A stretch of 6,343 nt of DNA from assembly GCA_017999075.1 (NCBI GenBank), contig JAGOBX010000217.1, positions 1 through 6,343 on the forward strand, in the 5' to 3' direction. The DNA comes from Candidatus Babelota bacterium. Its GTDB lineage: Bacteria > JAGOBX01. The position numbers were made by a program, and so were the translations under genes. Position 1 is the first letter of the stretch, and each line of letters begins with the position of its first letter. This document shows positions 1 through 5,098 of the stretch, piece by piece. The notes below the pieces were generated by a model. That model was not told where the DNA came from, did not search any database, and saw nothing but the letters and a program-made list of their open reading frames with translations.

Positions 1-48
1 GTATTCTTCAGTGAGTTTATAAAGAAAAGTTAATATTATTTTTTTCAT
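1..48 (-). CDS. Possible 5' end of an unidentified gene, cut by the window edge
   Basis: An ATG at 48-46 on the minus strand opens a frame with no stop for all 16 codons to the window edge, reading MKKIILTFLYKLTEEY. The lysine-rich start looks like a genuine bacterial N-terminus, and it lies 14 nt beyond the end of the tRNA on the same strand. Against it, there is no Shine-Dalgarno sequence, unlike every clear gene in this window, and 16 open codons are expected by chance. No family can be recognised. This is a weak call that needs the sequence to the left. Confidence 0.2.
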   Translation of the reverse strand, partial: MKKIILTFLYKLTEEY

Positions 49-62
49 TGGCAATTAAAAAA

Positions 63-138
63 TGGTCGGGGCGACTGGACTTGAACCAGCGGCCTCTTGG
101 TCCCGAACCAAGCGCGCTACCATCTGCGCTACGCCCCG
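63..138 (-). tRNA. tRNA-Pro (anticodon CGG), CCA end encoded
   Basis: On the minus strand the sequence folds into a complete cloverleaf. The 7-bp acceptor stem is CGGGGCG with CGCCCCG, the D stem is GCGC/GCGC, and the anticodon stem is CTTGG/CCAAG. The 7-nt anticodon loop is TTCGGGA, giving anticodon CGG, which reads the proline codon CCG. The T arm has a TTCAAGT loop closed by a G-U pair. The discriminator base is A, and the gene encodes the terminal CCA at 65-63. The body is 73 nt without CCA. Six T residues follow CCA directly (62-57), which may help transcription end. The 5' end lies 12 nt after the stop codon of the beta-barrel gene on the same strand, and no convincing separate promoter is visible, so it may be released from that transcript by RNase P. 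The cloverleaf and anticodon are clear; co-transcription is inference. Confidence 0.97.
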
Positions 139-150
139 TCATTTTATTAA

Positions 151-909
151 TTAAAAAGAATGAGTTAAAGAAAAATTAATTCCGCAATCTCCGCTTTTAC
201 TTGATAATCCTATTGGAACGGCTAATTTTAACACAAGGTTTTTTTCACTATCAAAAATTAATCCTGGAGAAAAATACGATTGAGTTTTAAAACCGAAATC
301 TGCGCTTTCTGAGACTCTTATCCCTGTTAATTCTGCTGCAACTTTAAGTTTTTTTGAAATAGAAAAGTTAATTCCTGCATCGTATTCGATAGCAGTATTA
401 TCTCCTGCATTTAAAAAATTAATTCCTGTAGAACCGAATAATCTGAAATTAGGGAAATCTTTTCCTGCGCTTGCAAATAATTTTATATCAAGTTTTTTAT
501 TATCGTACTGTTTAATTCCTGAAACGCTGCCTGTAGGAAAATTAAGTTCTAATCCTCCTGAAAGAACAGGCGTTTTACCTGCTTCTTCAATAAATTTAAA
601 TTTTTGATAAATTGAGATGTCTCCAAAACCGTTATCATTGTTTTCTACAAAAATATAAGGAATCTTAACGCCTATTTCCATATTGTGCATAACACCCCAA
701 CCTATACGGACAGGCATAATTCCAAAATCATAATTCAAATTAGCGTAATCTTTGTATAAACAAAACCCTTGTTCAATATCTACGTCCTGGATTTGAAGAA
801 AATTGTTGTCAATACCGAAAATTGATTCAAACTGGCGCGTTTGACCATCTTTGGAAAATAATAAAACTGCAATAATAATTAAGCTTGATAATAAAATCTT
901 TTTAGTCAA
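151..909 (-). CDS. Predicted outer-membrane beta-barrel protein, MetA/phenol-degradation transporter-like
   Basis: The protein has 252 residues with a signal-peptide-like start: lysines at 3-4, then a hydrophobic stretch at about 5-18. The rest alternates polar and hydrophobic residues as outer-membrane strands do, and the chain ends in phenylalanine (LTHSF), the usual barrel-assembly signal. Residues around 67-83 (IGWGVMHNMEIGVKIPY), the GFGDISI stretch near 95-100, and LELNFPTGS near 119-127 resemble the 'putative MetA-pathway of phenol degradation' barrel family (Pfam PF13557). That family's real function is poorly known, so no substrate is claimed. Translation starts at a TTG codon (909-907) with GGAG 7 nt upstream. 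The next in-frame ATG is about residue 65 and would remove the signal peptide, so TTG is preferred. It lies 27 bp after serC on the same strand and is probably co-transcribed with it. The outer-membrane call is fairly firm and the family assignment moderate. Confidence 0.7.
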   Translation of the reverse strand: MTKKILLSSLIIIAVLLFSKDGQTRQFESIFGIDNNFLQIQDVDIEQGFCLYKDYANLNYDFGIMPVRIGWGVMHNMEIGVKIPYIFVENNDNGFGDISIYQKFKFIEEAGKTPVLSGGLELNFPTGSVSGIKQYDNKKLDIKLFASAGKDFPNFRLFGSTGINFLNAGDNTAIEYDAGINFSISKKLKVAAELTGIRVSESADFGFKTQSYFSPGLIFDSEKNLVLKLAVPIGLSSKSGDCGINFSLTHSF

Positions 910-916
910 TTTATTT

Positions 917-920
917 CTCC
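917..920 (-). promoter_or_regulatory. Ribosome binding site that fixes the TTG start of the beta-barrel gene
   Basis: GGAG on the minus strand lies 7 nt before the TTG at 909-907. An ATG overlapping this site (ATGGAG) is followed after two codons by a stop, so it is not an alternative start. Confidence 0.65.
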
Positions 921-936
921 ATTTTTTTATAAATAA

Positions 937-2013
937 TTATTTGTTTTCTTTTTCAAATTTTTCCATAAATTTGATCAATTCTTTAACCCCTTCAATAGGC
1001 ATAGCATTATATACTGATGCTCGGCATCCTCCGACACTTCTATGACCTTTTAATCCGATAAATCCGGCAGCAGTAGCTTCTTTAATAAATTTTTCTTCAA
1101 GCTGTTCAGTAGTCAATCTGAAAGTTATGTTCATTTTTGAACGGCTGTTTTTGTCGGTGGTTCCGCGGTACATCGAACTGTTGTCGAGAATTTTATATAA
1201 TAATTCTGCTTTTGAGTTATTGATATCTTCAATGCCCGATATTCCTCCGAGTTTTTCAATCCATTCCATAACGAGTTTGATAATATAAATTCCGAAACAT
1301 GGAGGAGTGTTATATAATGAAGGTTCCTTAACATGAGTTTTATAACTTAACATTGTTGTAAGCCCTGAAGCTGATGATTCGACTAAATCTTTTCGGATAA
1401 TAACAAGAGTAACTCCTGAAGGACCGATATTTTTTTGAGCTCCTGCGTAAATTAAGCCGAATTTTGAAACGTCAATTTTTCTGCTGAATATATCTGACGA
1501 CATATCTGCAACAAGAGGGACATTTCCTGTATCAGGAAATTTATTAAACTGAATTCCGCCTATAGTTTCATTTGATGTAACATGCACATATTTAGCATCG
1601 GCTTTAAAATTAAATTTGTCAGGAATATAATTGTAATTTTTATCTTCGGAAGTAGCCGCTATATTTACTTTCCCAAATAGCTTGGCTTCTTTAATAGCTT
1701 TGCTTGCCCATTCTCCGGTATGAATATAATCAGCTGATCCGCCTTGAAGTAAATTCATAGGCACCATACCAAACTGTAAACTTGCGCCGCCCTGTAAAAA
1801 GAGTATCCAATAATTATCAGGTACACCGAAAATGTCTCTGATTTTTTGTTCTGCTGTTTTGATAACAGCATCGAATTCTTTTGACCTGTGGCTGATTTCC
1901 ATTATGGATAATCCTATTCCATTATAATCAAGCAATTCTTCCTGAGCTTTTTTCATTACTTCATAAGGCAATATAGCCGGACCTGCGTAGAAATTATATT
2001 TTTTTACGCCCAT
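937..2013 (-). CDS. serC: Phosphoserine aminotransferase SerC
   Basis: SerC is a cytoplasmic, PLP-dependent class V aminotransferase that converts 3-phosphohydroxypyruvate plus glutamate to O-phosphoserine in serine synthesis. In some bacteria it also acts in the DXP-dependent pyridoxal phosphate pathway. The protein has 358 residues from the chosen start, close to the 362 of the E. coli enzyme. Visible landmarks include N-terminal NFYAGPAILP, His42-Arg43, a GGAS cofactor loop near 75-78, and Trp102, which stacks on PLP. Asp170 lies in VADMSSD, and the Schiff-base lysine is Lys194 in YAGAQKNIGPSG. NTPP near 235-238 binds the cofactor phosphate from the partner subunit, and GHRSVGGCRAS near 323-333 binds substrate. 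A TTG lies three codons upstream at 2022-2020, but it is only 1 nt from the GGAGG. The ATG at 2013 has a workable 10-nt spacing and gives the usual N-terminus. No serA is beside it. Its own promoter lies at 2059-2086. Confidence 0.96.
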   Translation of the reverse strand: MGVKKYNFYAGPAILPYEVMKKAQEELLDYNGIGLSIMEISHRSKEFDAVIKTAEQKIRDIFGVPDNYWILFLQGGASLQFGMVPMNLLQGGSADYIHTGEWASKAIKEAKLFGKVNIAATSEDKNYNYIPDKFNFKADAKYVHVTSNETIGGIQFNKFPDTGNVPLVADMSSDIFSRKIDVSKFGLIYAGAQKNIGPSGVTLVIIRKDLVESSASGLTTMLSYKTHVKEPSLYNTPPCFGIYIIKLVMEWIEKLGGISGIEDINNSKAELLYKILDNSSMYRGTTDKNSRSKMNITFRLTTEQLEEKFIKEATAAGFIGLKGHRSVGGCRASVYNAMPIEGVKELIKFMEKFEKENK

Positions 2014-2023
2014 ATCTTTCAAA

Positions 2024-2028
2024 CCTCC
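2024..2028 (-). promoter_or_regulatory. serC ribosome binding site
   Basis: GGAGG on the minus strand lies 10 nt before the ATG at 2013-2011 and only 1 nt before the TTG at 2022-2020. The spacing favours ATG as the real serC start. Confidence 0.75.
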
Positions 2029-2058
2029 GAAAATTTTTCAAAAAATTTATTGGAATAT

Positions 2059-2086
2059 ATTTTATAATTATTAAAAAAATTGTCAA
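2059..2086 (-). promoter_or_regulatory. Sigma70-type promoter for serC
   Basis: On the minus strand a perfect -35 box TTGACA (2086-2081) is followed after 16 nt by TAAAAT (2064-2059), one mismatch from the -10 consensus. Transcription would begin near 2052, giving a leader of about 40 nt before the serC ATG. The DNA just upstream of the -35 (about 2087-2110) is almost all A and T, including the inverted repeat AAAAATT-ata-AATTTTT at 2088-2104, and could act as an UP element. In an AT-rich genome chance -10 boxes are common, but a perfect -35 at correct spacing in an intergenic gap is good support. Confidence 0.65.
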
Positions 2087-2166
2087 TAAAAATTATAAAT
2101 TTTTAAACTATAATTAGTACAATTTTTTTATATTTTATTTTTAATAACAATCAATAAATAATTTAA

Positions 2167-2508
2167 CTATGCTGTTTTTTTATTATTATTTTTTTTATTG
2201 CCAGAATGGCTTTTATTTTCAGAAGAAGATGAAGAACCGCTTGATTCATTAACAGGTTTTACTTCTGATGCTGCAGTTTCACCGGATTTTTTTTCGTTTT
2301 GTAATGAGGATTTTGAAGAATCAGATTTTTTCTTCGAATCAGTAACATAAAAACCGCCGCATTTAAATAAAACTCCTGCTCCGCCGCAGATAAGTCTTTG
2401 AACTTTGCCTTTGCATTTTGGGCATTTTTTTATGGGTTCTTCGCTTATTGATTGAAATTCTTCAAAGGTAAAACCGCATTTAGCGCATTCATAATCGTAT
2501 GTAGGCAT
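2167..2508 (-). CDS. Small FmdB-family zinc-ribbon protein
   Basis: The protein has 113 residues. Residues 1-57 match the FmdB-type zinc-ribbon family (Pfam PF09723): MPTYDYEC at the start, cysteine pairs C8-x2-C11 and C29-x2-C32, then a conserved Gly-rich LFK...GFY.TD stretch near 47-57. The two CxxC pairs are expected to bind one zinc ion. The name comes from a putative regulator of formamidase and amidase genes, but the family's function is generally unknown, so no role is claimed. Residues from about 58 on are a low-complexity, probably disordered tail rich in Ser, Lys and Asn. Cys41 and Cys50 are additional to the two zinc pairs and sit where I recall Ser and Gly in typical members. The frame stays open upstream into the end of glyQ, but the ATG at 2508 with GGAG 8 nt before it gives the family's standard N-terminus. 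It follows glyQ by 82 bp and is probably in the same transcript. Confidence 0.88.
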   Translation of the reverse strand: MPTYDYECAKCGFTFEEFQSISEEPIKKCPKCKGKVQRLICGGAGVLFKCGGFYVTDSKKKSDSSKSSLQNEKKSGETAASEVKPVNESSGSSSSSENKSHSGNKKNNNKKTA

Positions 2509-2516
2509 AACAAAAA

Positions 2517-2520
2517 CTCC
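2517..2520 (-). promoter_or_regulatory. Ribosome binding site that fixes the zinc-ribbon gene start
   Basis: AAAAGGAG on the minus strand ends 8 nt before the ATG at 2508-2506. This rules out the longer frame beginning at 2640, inside glyQ, whose first 44 residues look like translated intergenic DNA. Confidence 0.75.
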
Positions 2521-2590
2521 TTTTACATTATTAACATAAATAATTTTTTTATTGAAATTATCAGGTTTTTCCGGAAAATATTTAGAAAAA

Positions 2591-3439
2591 TTAAGCGGTA
2601 CAGTATTTTTCTTGATATTTTTCAGCAACTTTTCTTGCAAGCGTTCTTACACGCAGAATATATTTCATTCTTTCTGAAACGCTTATTGCTCCGCGTGCAT
2701 CAAGCATATTGAATGCGTGAGAACACTTTAAAACATAATCATAAGCAGGAAAAACAAGATTATTATTAAGAATATTTAAACATTCTTTTTCAAAACCATT
2801 AAAAGAATTATACATGAGTTCTGTATCTGAATATTCAAAATTATAATGAGAATATTCAATTTCTGTGGGTTTATGAATATCACCGTATTTAACGCCTTTG
2901 GTCCACTCTATTTCAAAAACAGATTTTACTTTTTGAATATACATTGCAAGACGTTCAAGTCCATAAGTGAGTTCTGCAGGAATTAAATTCAGCTCAATCC
3001 CACCTACTTGCTGAAAATATGTAAACTGAGTAATTTCCATTCCATCAAGCCAAACTTCCCAGCCGAGTCCCCATGCTCCGAGAGTTGGTGATTCCCAATC
3101 GTCTTCCACAAATCTTATGTCATGTTCTTCAGGAATTATTCCTATATGTCTTAAACTATCAAGATATAATTGCTGAATATCTGCAGGCGCAGGTTTGATT
3201 ATAACCTGAAATTGATAATAATGCTGCAGCCTGTTAGGGTTTTCTCCATATCTTCCGTCTGCAGGTCTTCTTGACGGCTCAACGTAAGCTACTTTCCATT
3301 CTTTGTTTCCCAGGCAGCGAAGAAATGTATGCGGATTAAATGTTCCGGCGCCTACTTCAATATCTGTCGGCTGAGCAATAACACAGTTTTTTTCTGACCA
3401 ATAATTCTGCAATCTTAAAATAATATCTTGAAAATACAT
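2591..3439 (-). CDS. glyQ: Glycyl-tRNA synthetase alpha subunit GlyQ
   Basis: GlyQ is the catalytic alpha subunit of the alpha2beta2 bacterial glycyl-tRNA synthetase, a class II enzyme that charges tRNA-Gly in the cytoplasm. It activates glycine with ATP, while the beta subunit GlyS supplies most tRNA recognition. The protein is 282 residues against 303 in E. coli and appears complete, lacking only the C-terminal extension. Landmarks include [14 protein letters not shown] near 28-41 and the motif 2 region [20 protein letters not shown] near 55-74. They continue with [20 protein letters not shown] near 106-125, [10 protein letters not shown] near 138-147, motif 3 in [13 protein letters not shown] near 157-169, and [12 protein letters not shown] near 246-257. 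The ATG at 3439 has GGAG 7 nt upstream. The usual neighbour glyS is absent; a zinc-ribbon gene follows instead. No T-box-like TGGNACC element is visible in the short leader, so I see no regulator. Confidence 0.97.
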   Translation of the reverse strand: MYFQDIILRLQNYWSEKNCVIAQPTDIEVGAGTFNPHTFLRCLGNKEWKVAYVEPSRRPADGRYGENPNRLQHYYQFQVIIKPAPADIQQLYLDSLRHIGIIPEEHDIRFVEDDWESPTLGAWGLGWEVWLDGMEITQFTYFQQVGGIELNLIPAELTYGLERLAMYIQKVKSVFEIEWTKGVKYGDIHKPTEIEYSHYNFEYSDTELMYNSFNGFEKECLNILNNNLVFPAYDYVLKCSHAFNMLDARGAISVSERMKYILRVRTLARKVAEKYQEKYCTA

Positions 3440-3497
3440 TTTTAATCTCCGTAATTTTATTGAAAAAATATATTCAGGAAAAATTTATTTGCTTAAT

Positions 3498-3528
3498 ATT
3501 ATATAATATCAGAATAAAAATCAAGCCA
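3498..3528 (-). promoter_or_regulatory. Candidate glyQ promoter
   Basis: A perfect TATAAT lies at 3503-3498 on the minus strand, about 60 nt before the glyQ ATG. The -35 is poor: TTGGCT at 3528-3523 is 19 nt away, and TTGATT at 3524-3519 is only 15 nt away. The -10 box sits in a highly AT-rich stretch where chance matches are frequent, so the exact promoter is uncertain. Confidence 0.4.
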
Positions 3529-3570
3529 AAGAAAATTTTTATTTATAAAAAAATTAGAAGTTAAAAATAA

Positions 3571-3599
3571 TTGACATAAACCAAAAAAGAAAATAAAAT
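3571..3599 (+). promoter_or_regulatory. Strong sigma70-type promoter for the xdhAB operon
   Basis: A perfect -35 box TTGACA (3571-3576) and a -10 box TAAAAT (3594-3599) are separated by the ideal 17 nt. Transcription should begin near 3606, leaving a leader of about 78 nt before xdhA. The same pair of hexamers occurs before serC. A promoter this close to consensus suggests that any control of the operon acts through a repressor or after transcription rather than an activator; that is inference. Confidence 0.7.
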
Positions 3600-3670
3600 A
3601 GTTTAATAATAAAAAATAAAGAAACTTATACATTTTTGTGTTTATTTGTCATATCATTAACAATATAAAG

Positions 3671-3675
3671 AGGAG
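3671..3675 (+). promoter_or_regulatory. xdhA ribosome binding site
   Basis: AGGAG within AAAGAGGAGA lies 8 nt before the ATG at 3684, optimal spacing that supports this start. Confidence 0.75.
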
Positions 3676-3683
3676 AAAATCAG

Positions 3684-5081
3684 ATGCTTAAATTTATTAT
3701 CAATGAAAATATTGTTGAAACTGAAATGCATCCTGGAACAGTGTTACTTGATTTTATAAGAGAACATTTGAAACTTACCGGAACTAAAGAAGCTTGCAGA
3801 GAAGGTGAATGCGGAGCTTGTACGGTATTAGTTGGTAAAATTGGTAATGACGGAATTTTATCTTATAAAAGCTGCGCTTCGTGTATTCTGCCTATAGGTG
3901 ATGTGAAAAACTGTCATATAGTAACTGTTGAAGGATTGAATATGGGTAAGCCTACTGCAATACAAAAAGCTATTATTGATGCCAGCGCTTCGCAATGCGG
4001 ATACTGTACTCCTGGTATAGTGCTTTCTTTAACGGGATTTTGTTTTACAAGCGATAAATTTGAATATAATGATTCAATAGATGCACTTGATGGAAATATT
4101 TGCAGATGTACAGGTTATGTTTCAATTAGAAATGCAGCCAAGTTTCTTTCTGATTTTTTGAAGGAAAAAAATACGAATAGAAATAAACGGTTGGAAACGC
4201 TTATAGATTTGTCAGTTGTTCCTGAATATTTTAAGAAGATTCCTGAAATGCTTAAAAAAATGAATTCATCTGCGTCTTCTGAAAGAATAATTGATAAAAC
4301 TATTGTTGCTGGAGGAACTGATTTGTTTGTTCAGCGTCCAGAAGAATTGGCTGAATCTAAACTGTATTTTATGTCAGACCGCTGTGATTTGAATTATATA
4401 AAAATTGATGATTCAAATATTCTGGTTGGAGGAGCAGTTACCATTGAAGATTTTCGCAAATCGGAAATTACAGAAAAATATTTTCCTTCAATGAAAAATG
4501 ATTTATTGCTTCATTCTTCAACAATTTTAAGAAATAAAGCTACTCTTGCCGGTAATATTGTCAATGCATCTCCCATTGGAGATATGACTATTATACTTCT
4601 TGCGTTAAATGCTGTTCTTGTTTTAGAATGTGAAAATATGAGTGTTCGTGAGGTAGAATTGTCGAATTTTTATAAAGGATATAAACAAATTGATCTTAAA
4701 AAATCTGAAATTATCCGTGAAATAAAGATTCCTGTTCATAAAAAACAAATTTATTTTAATTTTGAAAAGGTTTCAAATCGGAAAATTCTTGATATTGCTT
4801 CTGTAAATTCCGCTATGTTTTTGACGACAGGTAAAAAAGGTGTTATAGAAGAATTAAAAATATCTGCCGGAGGAGTGGCGCCTGTTCCTTACCTTGTAAA
4901 AGAACTTGATAAATATTACGGAAAATCAATAAATGAAAATATTATAAGTAAGATTGTTGAAACAGTTGAAAAACAGGTTGTTCCGATAGATGATATCAGA
5001 GGTTCGGCGAAATATAAAAGTCTTTTATTGAAACAACTTATAAAATCTCATTTCAAAAAACAATCAAATAATGCAAATTAA
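3684..5081 (+). CDS. xdhA: Xanthine dehydrogenase small subunit: [2Fe-2S] and FAD domains fused (XdhA)
   Basis: This is the electron-transfer subunit of a molybdenum hydroxylase. Electrons from purine oxidation at the XdhB molybdenum site pass through two [2Fe-2S] clusters to FAD and then to NAD+ or another acceptor. It is cytoplasmic, with no signal peptide. Residues 1 to about 75 form the plant-ferredoxin-type domain with Cys38, Cys43, Cys46 and most likely Cys67 in SCILP. Cys64 is nearby and could be an alternative ligand. Residues of about 85-160 form the helical second cluster domain, with CGYC (105-108) and CRC (140-142). After a variable linker, about 170-200, comes the FAD domain, with AGGTDLFVQ near 209-217 and ATLAGNIVNASPIGD near 286-300. 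The smaller flavin C-terminal domain starts near 355. At 465 residues it matches bacterial XdhA of the R. capsulatus type, where these domains are fused. xdhB follows after 17 bp, and the promoter is at 3571. Confidence 0.93.
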   Translation: MLKFIINENIVETEMHPGTVLLDFIREHLKLTGTKEACREGECGACTVLVGKIGNDGILSYKSCASCILPIGDVKNCHIVTVEGLNMGKPTAIQKAIIDASASQCGYCTPGIVLSLTGFCFTSDKFEYNDSIDALDGNICRCTGYVSIRNAAKFLSDFLKEKNTNRNKRLETLIDLSVVPEYFKKIPEMLKKMNSSASSERIIDKTIVAGGTDLFVQRPEELAESKLYFMSDRCDLNYIKIDDSNILVGGAVTIEDFRKSEITEKYFPSMKNDLLLHSSTILRNKATLAGNIVNASPIGDMTIILLALNAVLVLECENMSVREVELSNFYKGYKQIDLKKSEIIREIKIPVHKKQIYFNFEKVSNRKILDIASVNSAMFLTTGKKGVIEELKISAGGVAPVPYLVKELDKYYGKSINENIISKIVETVEKQVVPIDDIRGSAKYKSLLLKQLIKSHFKKQSNNAN

Positions 5082-5083
5082 TT

Positions 5084-5088
5084 GGAGG
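5084..5088 (+). promoter_or_regulatory. xdhB ribosome binding site
   Basis: GGAGG lies in the short gap after the xdhA stop, 10 nt before the ATG at 5099-5101. The resulting N-terminus reaches the conserved GKSIFVDDI segment after about ten residues, as expected for bacterial XdhB. Confidence 0.7.
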
Positions 5089-5098
5089 AACCACCGGT

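Larger units (their letters stand above)
3440..3683. other. Divergent, very AT-rich intergenic region between glyQ and xdhA
   Basis: These 244 bp hold no credible coding frame. They contain the ribosome binding sites and promoters of two divergent transcripts: the glyQ side at about 3498-3528 and the xdhA side at 3571-3599. The xdhA leader (about 3606-3683) has a weak 6-bp inverted repeat, AATAAA at 3615-3620 and TTTATT at 3641-3646, too AT-rich to call an operator or RNA switch. No sequence here resembles a purine riboswitch or a known operator that I can identify. Confidence 0.7.

Noticed and set aside
360-540. Recurring AATTCCTG octamers in the barrel gene
   Set aside because: On the coding strand these read CAGGAATT and mostly encode Gly-Ile-containing strand segments such as GIN and GIK. 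They are irregularly spaced, so codon and barrel-strand bias explains them.
1131-1334. Short minus-strand frame within serC
   Set aside because: It overlaps serC in another frame where the SerC sequence is clearly conserved.
2088-2104. Inverted repeat AAAAATT-ata-AATTTTT as a terminator after the zinc-ribbon gene
   Set aside because: The stem is entirely A-T pairs and weak, and it sits right before the serC -35 box. An AT-rich upstream promoter element is more likely.
2509-2640. Upstream extension of the zinc-ribbon reading frame into glyQ
   Set aside because: The extra 44 residues are Lys/Asn-rich translated intergenic and overlapping DNA, while the family N-terminus MPTYDYEC begins at 2508 with a well-placed ribosome binding site.
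3440-3500. T-box or other riboswitch before glyQ
   Set aside because: The leader after the likely promoter is only about 50-60 nt and has no TGGNACC antiterminator sequence or hairpin-plus-T-run terminator.
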